Shown in pieces: positions 32,470-43,326 of a stretch of 64,000 nt of DNA. The number at the start of each line of letters is the position of its first letter. Position 1 is the first letter of the stretch. The translations under genes were made by a program, and so were the position numbers. The DNA is from Lacunisphaera sp. (GTDB taxonomy: Bacteria; Verrucomicrobiota; Verrucomicrobiia; Opitutales; Opitutaceae): assembly GCA_029945445.1 (NCBI GenBank), contig JAQSCO010000060.1, positions 310,001 through 374,000 on the forward strand, written 5' to 3'. The notes under the pieces were generated by a model that searched no databases, had not been told where the DNA came from, and worked only from the letters and a program-made list of their open reading frames with translations.

Positions 32470-33186
32470 ATGGAAATCCACCCTGGCATACATCACTTCA
32501 ACACCGGTCCATTTAACTGGTATCTCATCGAGGAGGCCGGTCGCCTGACCTTGGTCGACGCGGGCTTTCCGGGGCACTACCCGGTCTTTCTCGAGGGCCT
32601 GCGCGCGATCGGCCGCAGCCTCGCGGATGTCGACGCCGTGATCCTCACACACGCGCACGCCGACCACACTGGGTTTGCCGAGAGGGTCCGCCGCGAGACG
32701 AAAGCCGAGGTGTTCATTCATCACGCTGATGTGGCCGCGGTGGGGCGGGTGCTCCAACTACCGTGGATGGGCTTGCTCTCGCACGCGTGGCGGCCCTTCA
32801 CGGGCGGAATGATCGGGCGAGCGGTCGCCAATGGATTATTCCGCCTGGCCAGCGTGAGCCGCGCCCGGGCATTCAACGACGGCGATGTGCTGGACGTGCC
32901 CGGCCGCCCGCAGGTGTTGCATGTGCCCGGTCACACCCCGGGTGAAGTCGCCTTCTATCTGCCCGCGCGCCGGGTGCTCCTCAGTGGCGATACGCTCGTC
33001 ACGCGGAATTTGATCACGGGAGAACACACCGCGCCTCAGCTGCCACATCATTCACTTAACCATGATCACAAGCTGGCGGGGCGCGCGCTGGATCGGTTCC
33101 GGGAACTGGGCCACGTGACCATGTTACCCGGTCACGGCCGCCCGTGGGTTGGCTCGATGGCCGTCGCCGTCGCCGGTGCGCGCTAA
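32470..33186 (+). CDS. metallo-beta-lactamase-fold hydrolase
   Basis: 238 residues from the ATG at 32470. The dinuclear zinc motif LTHAHADHTG, then VLHVPGHTPGEVAFY, LLSGDTLVTRN and MLPGHGRPW mark a metallo-beta-lactamase-fold hydrolase. No signal peptide, so cytoplasmic. The wider group includes glyoxalase II, lactonases and quorum-quenching enzymes, so the substrate is open. Its start faces a CRP/FNR-type regulator across a palindromic site, suggesting induction by the metabolite it hydrolyses. Confidence 0.88.
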   Translation: MEIHPGIHHFNTGPFNWYLIEEAGRLTLVDAGFPGHYPVFLEGLRAIGRSLADVDAVILTHAHADHTGFAERVRRETKAEVFIHHADVAAVGRVLQLPWMGLLSHAWRPFTGGMIGRAVANGLFRLASVSRARAFNDGDVLDVPGRPQVLHVPGHTPGEVAFYLPARRVLLSGDTLVTRNLITGEHTAPQLPHHSLNHDHKLAGRALDRFRELGHVTMLPGHGRPWVGSMAVAVAGAR

Positions 33187-33254
33187 ACGGGGTCGCGCGC
33201 CCAAACTGGGTCAGGCTGGGGATATTGCTGGGAGGCGCTTCCAGTATTTATCGC

Positions 33255-33329
33255 CCGGTCGAAGAGGCCACCGGATTTGGTGACAGTGCCGGCGGCGAGA
33301 ATGACGAGGTCGTAGGACGGTTTAACCAC
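33255..33329 (-). pseudogene. 5' remnant of a second nucleotidyltransferase gene
   Basis: Minus-strand translation from a GTG at 33329 gives [21 protein letters not shown], closely like the start of the protein at 30320-31195 (VVNESYDLVVLAAGIGSRFGG). Only about 25 codons are recognisable, then similarity ends. As in the intact gene, the GTG lies inside a repeat (TTAACCACG). I read this as a decayed or recombined copy of the gene start together with its repeat. Confidence 0.65.
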
Positions 33330-33351
33330 GGAACACCCGGAACACCCGGAA
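33322..33351. repeat. variant arm of the CCACG repeat family
   Basis: TTAACCACGGAACA followed by two copies of CCCGGAA(C/G). The first part matches the TTAACCACGAAG arms at 19532 and 31188. The rest has a different repeat unit. It lies upstream (minus-strand sense) of the nucleotidyltransferase remnant. Confidence 0.6.
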
Positions 33352-33369
33352 GCTGATGGCGTAAAACAA

Positions 33370-33397
33370 AAAGCCGCAGTGCGTGGACTGCGGCTTT
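33370..33397 (-). terminator. Rho-independent terminator of tRNA-Met
   Basis: An 11-bp perfect stem (AAAGCCGCAGT/ACTGCGGCTTT) with a 6-nt loop, followed on the minus strand by TTGTTTTAC. It begins 5 nt after the CCA end of the tRNA. Confidence 0.88.
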
Positions 33398-33401
33398 AAG
33401 T

Positions 33402-33477
<76 letters not shown>

Positions 33478-33557
33478 AAAGAGACGCGGAAGAAGTCACA
33501 TTTTTCCCGGGAGATCCACAAGATATTTCTTGCCGCGCCGAAGCCGGCGAAGGCGGG

Positions 33558-34814
33558 CTAGAGGTCGCCGGGGCCCAGCCAGCGAAAGTAAATGAGTACG
33601 AATTTATTGCCCAGCCCATTGGGCGCGAGCCCGGTGGTGCGCTGGACGATGGCTTCGCACTGCGCGGCGGCCTCGAGCTTGGTCGCAGCGGACGGATTGA
33701 AGGCTTCACCGTAGCCGCGAATGCGGAAAGTGTCCGACCTGACCGCCAGCATGGGGGTGATGACCGTCATGATCTGACTGGCCGTGGGCGACCCGGAGGT
33801 AAACACGGTGGCCATGAAGCCGGCCACATCGGCCGTCGACCTGAACGGACCGTTCGCTGATTTCTGCCCCGCGGCATATGCCGCGATCGAATTCTGGATG
33901 GTCGTGCCTCGCGTGGACAAGGCGGCACTGGCAATCTGCGCCGGGGCGCTCGGCGAGGCATTGTAGGTTTGCAGGATATTGCGCCAGAGAATCGCCGAGT
34001 TGGTGTTCACGTTGATCAGGCCGGACTGCAGCTGGGTCCCGCGCACAAACCGGCTCGTGAGCGTGGCCGAGTGGAAATTATCCTGCAGCACGGACGGCGT
34101 GAGCGCGACTGCCGGCGTGGGCAGCAGGAACATCTGCTCATAGGCAATCAGCTTGGGCAGGTTAGCGGCGGCGGTGGCGATGGTGTCGCGCAAACGTCCC
34201 TGGGCATTGGTCGCGGAGGTCGAGAAAATGACCGGCGCCACCACGGGCACCGGGCCCGGGGCGTAGACGGGTGTCTTCACGCCCTCATCGCTGACTAGGT
34301 AGGCGTAGTTTCCGACTATCGTCGCTGTGCCGGGTGCCCCGGGCACCTCGGCCACCACGATGGGAATCTTGCCGGCAATCACGTGTTCGGAGTTGGCCGT
34401 GGCGGCGCCGACGCTGCCGCTCGAGACCAGTTCGATCCCGGGCGTGCTGGTCTGCAGCGCGGCCGTGGCCGAGGTCTGCGCGCCTGACGTCAGCCAGGCG
34501 ACGAACGTCCCGTCATTGCGCCAGACTCCGCACCAGTGCCGGGTACTGTTAGCGGCGAGCGGCGCGATGCCCGTGATGCCGGCCATTCCGGTGACGCGCG
34601 TGCCATCCCCTGCATGCCGCTGCAGGTCGCTCAGTCCGAGGTTCAGGCCGAGCAGGGCGTTCTGCCGTGCCTGCACTTGATAGGTGCCGGAGATGGCAAC
34701 CTGGCCGTTGATGCTGACCAGTGCGCTCAGCGCCAACAGCGTCAACACAAGCAAGGCGAGCAGCGAGAGCGTGATGAGCAGCGCAAAGCCGGACTGGCGA
34801 ACGGAAGGCTTCAC
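33558..34814 (-). CDS. prepilin-type/GspK-PilX-like protein, last gene of the pseudopilin operon
   Basis: 418 residues. A short basic leader (MKPSVRQSG) precedes FALLITLSLLALLVLTLLALSALV, the hydrophobic segment of a prepilin-like protein, but the usual Glu at +5 is absent, as in GspK and PilX-type minor pilins. The rest is a large serine/alanine-rich secreted domain (WRNDGTFVAWLTSG, AYLVSDEGVKTPVY, INVNTNSAILWRNIL, FRIRGYGEAFNP). The last motif resembles the C-terminal region of general secretion protein K. The start overlaps the previous stop as ATGA. It probably caps the pseudopilus tip. Confidence 0.75.
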   Translation of the reverse strand: MKPSVRQSGFALLITLSLLALLVLTLLALSALVSINGQVAISGTYQVQARQNALLGLNLGLSDLQRHAGDGTRVTGMAGITGIAPLAANSTRHWCGVWRNDGTFVAWLTSGAQTSATAALQTSTPGIELVSSGSVGAATANSEHVIAGKIPIVVAEVPGAPGTATIVGNYAYLVSDEGVKTPVYAPGPVPVVAPVIFSTSATNAQGRLRDTIATAAANLPKLIAYEQMFLLPTPAVALTPSVLQDNFHSATLTSRFVRGTQLQSGLINVNTNSAILWRNILQTYNASPSAPAQIASAALSTRGTTIQNSIAAYAAGQKSANGPFRSTADVAGFMATVFTSGSPTASQIMTVITPMLAVRSDTFRIRGYGEAFNPSAATKLEAAAQCEAIVQRTTGLAPNGLGNKFVLIYFRWLGPGDL

Positions 34815-35824
34815 AGCGCGCCTCCCTTAATTTCCACGCGCCGGACAAACACGCGCGAGTTGGCCTCGACCACGCCCCACCACCACTCGGCATCGGAAGC
34901 ATAGGCCAAGGGGCGCGTGATCGCGCCGTTGGATTTCTCCATGGCCTCGAGCAACCGGGCTCCCTCCTCGGTGAGCACGCGCACCAGCACGTCCGCAACC
35001 TCGGGAAAACGATTGGGATCGCCGGACGCGGTCGCATCGGTCGCCGCGTGCGAAAGATCGCTGTTGGCCGCCGGGTAGATCCGGCGCAGCGCCCCGGCAT
35101 TGTCCCGCACGTAGAGCCACACGCCGAAATCCACCACGTTGGTCGCGAGGGCGTCGCCCGTCGTGTGCGGATTCGTGAGGGTGGCGGCGGCACGCGCGGT
35201 GCCGGCGGTGGAGAAGGTGCTGCCATAGGTGGCCCCCGTCACATCGTTGCCGCTGGCGAAGGTCGCGTCCGTCGCCACCGCCGAGCGGAACAGCGTATAG
35301 CGGACATCGGCCGGATTGGTCCCGGTGACATTGGTGCCGCTCACCGGCCGGCGGGCCAGCTGGTAGGAAATGGCCACCGGCACACTGCCGTTTGCATCAG
35401 TGCTGGTGCCGATGAAGCGCAGCCACACCCCGGAGAGCCCAAAGCGCGCCTCGGCGATGGGGGGAGCCAGTCCATTCGACGGATTGGGCACCAGCCGCTG
35501 GCTTTCCGCCGTGGCCGGCTTCATGAGCGCGGCGGTCTGCCACCCGTGGTTGGTCAGGATCGCCGCCGTGTTGATCACATCGGCCGCCAGCCAGGTGTTG
35601 TTCAGGGCGTCCTTCCGGTAGAACGCCGACTGCAGGTCGCGCTCGATCAGGTCGAGCGCCAGCTTGGCGGCGGTGCCGCTGGTGAAATTGTCCTGCGTGC
35701 GCCGCCAGATGGTCAGAGTGCCGGTGGTCACACTCAGCATGATGCCCGCGAGGAGCAGCGTGATGGTCATGGCCACGAGCAGTTCCAGCAGGGTTAACCC
35801 GTTTTCGCGGCCGATCGCTTTCAT
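34811..35824 (-). CDS. type II secretion GspJ-like pseudopilin
   Basis: 337 residues from the ATG at 35824. RENGLTLLELLVAMTITLLLAGIML carries the prepilin peptidase site (G followed by LTLLE, with Glu at +5). The long beta-rich C-terminal domain (FRRT-like RRTQDNF, LALDLIERDLQSAFYRKD) fits the minor pseudopilin GspJ. It is coupled by 4-bp overlaps at both ends, so it is made in step with its neighbours. It would form part of the pseudopilus tip complex in the inner membrane and periplasm. Confidence 0.82.
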   Translation of the reverse strand: MKAIGRENGLTLLELLVAMTITLLLAGIMLSVTTGTLTIWRRTQDNFTSGTAAKLALDLIERDLQSAFYRKDALNNTWLAADVINTAAILTNHGWQTAALMKPATAESQRLVPNPSNGLAPPIAEARFGLSGVWLRFIGTSTDANGSVPVAISYQLARRPVSGTNVTGTNPADVRYTLFRSAVATDATFASGNDVTGATYGSTFSTAGTARAAATLTNPHTTGDALATNVVDFGVWLYVRDNAGALRRIYPAANSDLSHAATDATASGDPNRFPEVADVLVRVLTEEGARLLEAMEKSNGAITRPLAYASDAEWWWGVVEANSRVFVRRVEIKGGAL

Positions 35825-36345
35825 CGGTTGATCGCGACCGCGAACGTCAGCTGGCTCCGGTCGGCCAGCGCAGCCGGTGTGCCGCTGCCGGGATTGCGAT
35901 ACGGCCATGACACCCGCACATACAGTGGCAGGATCGCCGCGTTGGCGTCGTAGCCCAAGGTTCCTTGGTTGAAACGCCAGACCTCGATGGCGAAATACTG
36001 CTCGTCAGCCGGAATCAACGCGCTGGCGGCCGGAGCAAGATAGGTGCTGGAATGCAGCCGTGAGCCGTCCCGGGTCGCCACGAAATCCAGGCCATTGGTG
36101 AGAGGCGCCGTCATGACGGGCGCCGCCGTGGCCAGGCCGTTAAAGTTGCCGGACGCCAGTCGCTGGAGCTCGATGCGGAGACTATCGGGCAGACACTGCG
36201 CGGAAAGGCCATCGGCACCGTCGGCGGCTTGTCTGGTCAGGGAAGGCAGGAGCGCGAGAGTCACGGTCACCGCGACGGCAAAAATGCCGACGGCGATGAC
36301 GACCTCGAGCAGGGAAAATCCCGCGCATTTGCCCGGTGCTGGCAT
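35821..36345 (-). CDS. GspI-like minor pseudopilin
   Basis: 174 residues from the ATG at 36345, which shares one base with the preceding stop. GKCAGFSLLEVVIAVGIFAVAV carries the type III signal and the Glu at +5. The remainder is a small secreted domain with no distinctive motif (YFAIEVWRFNQG, VRVSWPYRNPG). Position and size suit GspI. The open frame upstream lacks a family leader, so this start is preferred. Confidence 0.8.
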   Translation of the reverse strand: MPAPGKCAGFSLLEVVIAVGIFAVAVTVTLALLPSLTRQAADGADGLSAQCLPDSLRIELQRLASGNFNGLATAAPVMTAPLTNGLDFVATRDGSRLHSSTYLAPAASALIPADEQYFAIEVWRFNQGTLGYDANAAILPLYVRVSWPYRNPGSGTPAALADRSQLTFAVAINR

Positions 36346-37034
36346 CAGAAACTGGCGCGGCTGTTGATCAACACCGGCACCCCGTAGGTGCTCAGGGTCA
36401 CGCCGCGCACTTCCTCCGGGTTCTCCAACTCGACCGGGGACTCGCCGGTGGCATACGAGCCCGGGGCCCGGAGTTTGCCGGCCGCGAGGATGAGGTCGCC
36501 CGGTTGCGCCGTGGTGCCAGCGGCGGCGATGGTGAAGCTCACCCACTGTTCGGCCGCTGCGCTGTTAATTGTCTCGGAGGTGATCTGATTGGCGCGGAGC
36601 GCGGTCGAACGCATTGCCGAGCCGTCCGTTTTGGTCCAAGTCGTGTTGGTGGTCGCGGCGAACAGACCCGCGGGAATTGTGGCAAAATTGCCCGGCACGA
36701 CATACACGCCGTCCGGCAGATAGGCGTCGGTCACCAACTGCCACGCCCCGGCCACCTGGACCTGCAACGCCACGTAGCGCATGAAGCGCAGCGGTTGCGC
36801 GGGGCTGCTCGGATCGACATGCACCAGCACCCGCGCGGACTGCCCGGTCGCCATCGCCTTGACCCGCGCGGCCGTGACCAGATTGACCATGGTCGCCTGC
36901 GCGGACTGGAGAGCGGCGGACTTGCCACCGCCCCCGAGGCCGCCGAGCAGGACGAATGAGAGCGCAGCGATCAACCCGACGACCACCAGCAATTCAAGCA
37001 GCGTGAAGCCCCCACTCTGTCGGCGATGTGTCAT
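36345..37034 (-). CDS. GspH-like pseudopilin
   Basis: 229 residues: RRQSGGFTLLELLVVVGLIAALSFVLL with cleavable leader and Glu at +5, then ARVKAMATGQSARVLVHVDP, the region where GspH proteins carry their first beta strands. Coupled by overlap to both neighbours. Role: minor pseudopilin of a type II-like secretion or pilus system. Confidence 0.82.
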   Translation of the reverse strand: MTHRRQSGGFTLLELLVVVGLIAALSFVLLGGLGGGGKSAALQSAQATMVNLVTAARVKAMATGQSARVLVHVDPSSPAQPLRFMRYVALQVQVAGAWQLVTDAYLPDGVYVVPGNFATIPAGLFAATTNTTWTKTDGSAMRSTALRANQITSETINSAAAEQWVSFTIAAAGTTAQPGDLILAAGKLRAPGSYATGESPVELENPEEVRGVTLSTYGVPVLINSRASF

Positions 37035-37684
37035 TTCCAGCTGAAGACAAACTCAGGGTTGCTTTTGTCGGCGCCAGGCGCCGGCGCATAAAAAAGCACG
37101 CCGGCACGAACACCCTCGGCCGGGAAGTCCATCGTGCCGGGTGTCATGCCGCGGACCGCGGGCAGCGCGGTGAAGTCGCTGCCGGGCTTGATCACGCCGT
37201 CGAGATTGCGGTCCACCAGCACGGCGATCTCCGTGTTGTCAAAGGCGTCGCGCAGCAGGTTGGGCGTTGGCGCACCGGCGTTGGTGAAATCCGCGTCGCT
37301 GAACGCGTGAAATGAGATCAGCTTCCGGTTCTGCATTTCGGGAAACTGGGCGTTGGTGCCGCTGGCATACGCGGGCAGCGCCGAACCGTCCCGGCGCTTC
37401 GCGGCAAGGATGTCGTGAAACAGATGCAGCGCGGCCGGATCGGCCGCCTGGCCGGGTGGATTCACCAGGTTCGAGCTGTGCAGGACCGGATAATAGCCGT
37501 ATTCGCTGCGGAAACCTTCGAGCGCGGCAGCCCACTGGCTGAACTGGACGCGGGTCTTGGCCTTGTTGGCCGAGCGGCGGGCGCCACCGATGCTCGGAAA
37601 AATCAGCGCCGCGAGGATGCCGATGACCGCGATGACGGCCAGCAGCTCGAGCAGCGTGAATCCCCGGATGCGGCGCATGGTCAT
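37031..37684 (-). CDS. GspG-like pseudopilin with extended secreted domain
   Basis: 217 residues from the ATG at 37684 (ATGA overlap with the upstream gene). MRRIRGFTLLELLAVIAVIGILAALIFPSIGG is a textbook prepilin N-terminus. FRSEYGYYPVL resembles the GspG calcium-loop region. The C-terminal portion is longer than in GspG and contains DRNLDGVIKPG, an Asp-rich, calcium-loop-like segment. It may be a second major-type pseudopilin. Confidence 0.8.
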   Translation of the reverse strand: MTMRRIRGFTLLELLAVIAVIGILAALIFPSIGGARRSANKAKTRVQFSQWAAALEGFRSEYGYYPVLHSSNLVNPPGQAADPAALHLFHDILAAKRRDGSALPAYASGTNAQFPEMQNRKLISFHAFSDADFTNAGAPTPNLLRDAFDNTEIAVLVDRNLDGVIKPGSDFTALPAVRGMTPGTMDFPAEGVRAGVLFYAPAPGADKSNPEFVFSWK

Positions 37685-38232
37685 GGCCGGTTGGCGGAGA
37701 GATTGTCCGCATTGGCCTGCGGTGCAGGATCGCTGAGGCCGCCGGGCAGCAGGGCGGCCGAGTCCCTGCCGTCGGGCCCGATTGAATAGAGAACATATCC
37801 CGGATTCGTCCAAGCCGACGGAGGCGTCTTATAGGCGTAGAGGTAAACCTGGCCCCAGGGATCGATCAGCACGGCGGAAGTATCACTGAATGGATCACGC
37901 GAACCGGCAGTCGTGAACCGGGCGACTTCGAGCAACGGGCGGCCGGTGATGACAGTATTGGTCGGTCCGCGCTTGCCGATCAGGGATTGGAGCAGCCGGG
38001 CCTCATCGTCGGTCTGCGGATAATCGCCGTAGGCACGCCGGTAACTCTCAAGCGCCGCCGAGAGCGCCGCGAGTTCGGCCCTGGTCCGGGCAATCGTGGC
38101 CGTCTCCGCGGCGCGCCGGGCCGCCCCGAGCACAAGGCCTGCGAGGATCGCGCTAAGCGAGATGACGGCAAGTAACTCGAGCAGCGTGAAAGCAGCTCGA
38201 TTGCGGGTGGCCCCTGAGGGAGCCGTGGGCAT
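37681..38232 (-). CDS. GspG-like major pseudopilin, first gene of the operon
   Basis: 183 residues: NRAAFTLLELLAVISLSAILAGLVLG is the prepilin segment. ALESYRRAYGDYPQTDDEARLL and DPWGQVYLYAYKTP are hallmarks of GspG, where the Asp/Gly-rich C-terminal loop binds calcium (GPDGRDS). It begins six consecutive genes on the minus strand with no secretin, platform or ATPase gene among them. Those functions may come from the pil genes at 50785-56562 or from elsewhere. It starts 17 bp after the acetyl-CoA synthetase stop. Confidence 0.85.
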   Translation of the reverse strand: MPTAPSGATRNRAAFTLLELLAVISLSAILAGLVLGAARRAAETATIARTRAELAALSAALESYRRAYGDYPQTDDEARLLQSLIGKRGPTNTVITGRPLLEVARFTTAGSRDPFSDTSAVLIDPWGQVYLYAYKTPPSAWTNPGYVLYSIGPDGRDSAALLPGGLSDPAPQANADNLSANRP

Positions 38233-38249
38233 TTATTCCGGGTGGCGCA

Positions 38250-40208
<1,959 letters not shown>

Positions 40209-40303
40209 TGTTTCTCCTCTTATTGGGGTTGAAGCTTTCTGGTTCAGAAATGCCCCCGACGGATTGCACGGTCAAGCCTAGCAATTCCGCCAACCCGTTT
40301 TGT

Positions 40304-41479
40304 ATGGATAAAGAAAATCCGCCTGTCGCCCCCGCGGCGTCGCAGGCTCCCACTCCTCCCCCGGCCCAGCCGGACAATAGCATCCGCGTCGAAGGCATCC
40401 TCGATCTGGACAACAGCCGCAACGGCCAGTTGCTCGATCTCGCCAAGCACGGCAAGCGCCGCCCGACGGATCCGTTCGTCCCGCGCGAGCTGGTGCGCCG
40501 CTTTCACCTGCAGCAGGGCAGCATCGTCACCGCGATGGCGACGCCCGACGAGCGCTTCCCCAACCCGAAGGTCCGCTTCATTGAGAAGGTCGACGGCATG
40601 GATTTCGAGCAGCGCCGCCGCTGCGTGGAGTTCCCTAACCTCACGACCATCACGCCGAACGAGATGCTCAAGCTCGAGATGAAGGACGGCCGCATGACCA
40701 CCCGCGTCATGGATCTCTTCTGCCCCATCGGCAAGGGCACGCGCGGCCTCATCGTCGCCCCGCCCCGCACCGGCAAGACCACCTATCTCCGCGACATCGC
40801 CCTCGGCGTGCTGCAGAACCATCCCGAGTGCCACGTCATGATCCTCCTCGTGGACGAGCGCCCCGAGGAAGTCACCGATTTCAAGCGCACCGTGCCCGCC
40901 GAGGTCTGGGCCTCGTCGAACGACGATCCCGTCGAGAATCACATCCGCGTCGCCGATCTCTGCATCGAGCGCGCCAAGCGCCTCGTCGAGGCCGGCAAGG
41001 ACGTCGTGCTCCTGCTCGACTCCCTCACCCGCCTCGCCCGGGCGCACAACACGGCCAAGAACTCCGGCCGCACCGGCACCGGCGGCCTCGATGTCCGCGC
41101 CTTGGAGCGGCCCCGCCAGCTTTTCGCCTCCGCCCGCAACACCGAGGACGGCGGCTCCCTGACCATTGTCGCCTCCATCCTGGTCGAGACCGGCAGCCGC
41201 ATGGACGACGTCATTTTCCAGGAATTCAAGGGCACCGGCAACATGGAGCTCGTCCTCGACCGCAAGGCGGCCGAGATGCGCATCTGGCCGGCCGTCAACG
41301 TCGCCTCCTCCGGCACCCGCAAGGAGGAACTCCTCCTCGACGAGAAGACCCTCGAGGCCATCCACTTCTTCCGCCGCGCCCTCGTGCAGCAGAAGATCGA
41401 GGAGGCCACCGACACCATGGTCACCCGCCTCAGCAAGACCAAGACCAACGCGGAATTCGTCAAACTCATCGTCAAGTAA
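40304..41479 (+). CDS. Rho-family transcription termination factor, short paralogue
   Basis: 391 residues from the ATG at 40304. The frame opens at 40223, but the residues before MDKENPP look non-conserved. After a short proline-rich leader comes the RNA-binding OB fold (RRFHLQQGSIVTAMATP). The ATPase core follows: [46 protein letters not shown], the R-loop region NSGRTGTGGLDVRAL, and [20 protein letters not shown]. The N-terminal helix bundle found in standard Rho is missing. A second, long Rho lies at 56593-58452. The two are clearly different lineages, so this one may serve particular genes or conditions. Confidence 0.92.
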   Translation: MDKENPPVAPAASQAPTPPPAQPDNSIRVEGILDLDNSRNGQLLDLAKHGKRRPTDPFVPRELVRRFHLQQGSIVTAMATPDERFPNPKVRFIEKVDGMDFEQRRRCVEFPNLTTITPNEMLKLEMKDGRMTTRVMDLFCPIGKGTRGLIVAPPRTGKTTYLRDIALGVLQNHPECHVMILLVDERPEEVTDFKRTVPAEVWASSNDDPVENHIRVADLCIERAKRLVEAGKDVVLLLDSLTRLARAHNTAKNSGRTGTGGLDVRALERPRQLFASARNTEDGGSLTIVASILVETGSRMDDVIFQEFKGTGNMELVLDRKAAEMRIWPAVNVASSGTRKEELLLDEKTLEAIHFFRRALVQQKIEEATDTMVTRLSKTKTNAEFVKLIVK

Positions 41480-41558
41480 CTTCACTCTTGCCCCGGCTTT
41501 TAAAACTCGGGACACCTTACCTTCCTCATTTTCACCCTCTGACACGAATTTCTCCTTA

Positions 41559-43316
41559 ATGAACAGCTTCTCCGAGCAATGTCTCGATATGGCCCGGTCG
41601 ATGTTGGCCCACAACCTCGACGCCATCAATGCCGACGGCACCGTCACCCCCATTCCCGGCGAAAGCCCCCGCTCCGATGAGCCCGGCCACGTCGCCTTCG
41701 CCCTCGGCGAATATTATCGCGCCACCGGCGAGACCAGCCTCAAGGGCCACGACCTGATCGACCTTACCGCCCGCTGCGTCACCGCGCAGGCCTTCACCGA
41801 GCCCGCCGGCGAAAACGGCCTGGCCTACGCCTCGCTCGGCCTCCTCTCCTTCGGCCCCTCCAAGGAGCGCAATCAGGTCTGGGAACGCCTCGTCGAGGAG
41901 ACCCGCCAGCGCCTCGACAAGCTCCTGCTCACGCGCAGCGACTATGACAATTACTGGCAGGCCTTCAACATCGCCAAGGCCGTCTGCCGCTACAGCCTCG
42001 GCCTCTCCAAGAAGGACGAGACCTCCCGCCTCATCGAGCGCCTCGCCGAGCGCATCGAGCAAACCAGCTCGACCGGCTTCTTCGACGACGTCGAGAAGGG
42101 CTTCGGCGGGCACTTCAACCTCTACGGCGTGATGACCCTCGTCTTCACGCGCTCGGCGCTGCAACTCCACGCCAACTCCGCGCTGCGCGAGCGCAAGCTG
42201 CCCACCCTCCGCACCTACGCCGAGAAATACATCAAGATGATGCCCGACCTCGTCCGTCCGGACGGCCTCGGCTGGGCCTACGGCCGCGCCGCCGGTGCCT
42301 ACGGTCAGATGCACTGCATCACGCTCATCCTGCAGGGCCTCCGCGACGGCTGGATCCCGGACGACCAGAAGAACAAGTATTTCGATATCCTGCGCCGCCT
42401 GTTCTATTATTTTTTCCAGACCTACCTCGACCAGGAGCACGGCTTCCTCGACATCCGCGACGAGGAACGCACGGCCTACGCCTCGCACACGACCCGCATG
42501 GCGAACTTCGACGCCGCGCGCTACCTCTGCCAGTGGGCCCGCCTCGCCAAGACCGTGCAGATGCCGGACAACGTCAAGGCCGACCCCATCCGCACCAGCG
42601 GCCGCTTCGTCATCTTCGACAAGAGCAACCGCAAGGAGCAGGGCCTCTTTCTCTACCGCGACGCCGAGTCCGGCCTGCAGGTGCAACTGCCGCTCGTCAG
42701 CTCGGGCGTGGACTGCACCGCCGACAACCTGCCTTTCCCGCACTGCCCCGGCGTGCTCGACTGGCCGAACAATTTCTACCTGCCCGTCATGGTGCCGGAA
42801 CTCACCTTCGGCGAAAACGTCACCCTGCCGGCCTTCTACGGCCAGAAGTGCGTCACCGGCCTCGGCCTCAAGAACGCGTTCTACTTCCGCTATGAGCAGC
42901 CTGAGCTGATCAACAAGAAGGAAGAGATCGTGAAGGGCCTCGGCAGCGTGAAGGTCCAGTGGACTTTCACCGGCAGCAAGATTTCCGCCGAGTTCGCCTA
43001 CACGGTCAAAAACCAGGTGCAGCTCGACAAGTTCCGCTTCGCGCTCGTCATCGGCGCGCCGCATTCGAAATACCGCCTCGGCAGCTCGCCGGCCCTCGGG
43101 CCGCTGGGCCACCGCTGCACGGTGCTCAAGGACGACTTCCAGGCCAACTGGGCCGAGACCGAGATCGTCAGCGCCGACCCGGCCTACAAGACCAATTACG
43201 GCAAGCTGCACTACGTCCAGATGTTCACCCGCGACCACCCGCTCATCATGCGGCCCGGCCAGGTCTACCGCCTTGCGGTGAGCTTCGATCCGGACCTGAC
43301 GGTGGCGGGCGCCTAA
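41559..43316 (+). CDS. large protein of unknown function behind the short rho
   Basis: 585 residues from the ATG at 41559. No signal peptide. The first 380 residues are strongly helical with evenly spaced aromatic motifs (AFALGEYYRATGE, GLGWAYGRAAGAYGQMHC, RMANFDAARYLCQWARLAK), as in (alpha/alpha) toroid proteins. The rest is beta-rich (GLFLYRDAESGLQVQLPLVS, VQWTFTGSKISAEFAY), as in heparinase II/III- or GH-type two-domain proteins. I do not recognise catalytic residues. It begins 79 bp after rho and may share its transcript. A cytoplasmic polysaccharide lyase-like enzyme is one guess, at low confidence. Confidence 0.8.
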   Translation: MNSFSEQCLDMARSMLAHNLDAINADGTVTPIPGESPRSDEPGHVAFALGEYYRATGETSLKGHDLIDLTARCVTAQAFTEPAGENGLAYASLGLLSFGPSKERNQVWERLVEETRQRLDKLLLTRSDYDNYWQAFNIAKAVCRYSLGLSKKDETSRLIERLAERIEQTSSTGFFDDVEKGFGGHFNLYGVMTLVFTRSALQLHANSALRERKLPTLRTYAEKYIKMMPDLVRPDGLGWAYGRAAGAYGQMHCITLILQGLRDGWIPDDQKNKYFDILRRLFYYFFQTYLDQEHGFLDIRDEERTAYASHTTRMANFDAARYLCQWARLAKTVQMPDNVKADPIRTSGRFVIFDKSNRKEQGLFLYRDAESGLQVQLPLVSSGVDCTADNLPFPHCPGVLDWPNNFYLPVMVPELTFGENVTLPAFYGQKCVTGLGLKNAFYFRYEQPELINKKEEIVKGLGSVKVQWTFTGSKISAEFAYTVKNQVQLDKFRFALVIGAPHSKYRLGSSPALGPLGHRCTVLKDDFQANWAETEIVSADPAYKTNYGKLHYVQMFTRDHPLIMRPGQVYRLAVSFDPDLTVAGA

Positions 43317-43326
43317 GGCGCCTGCC

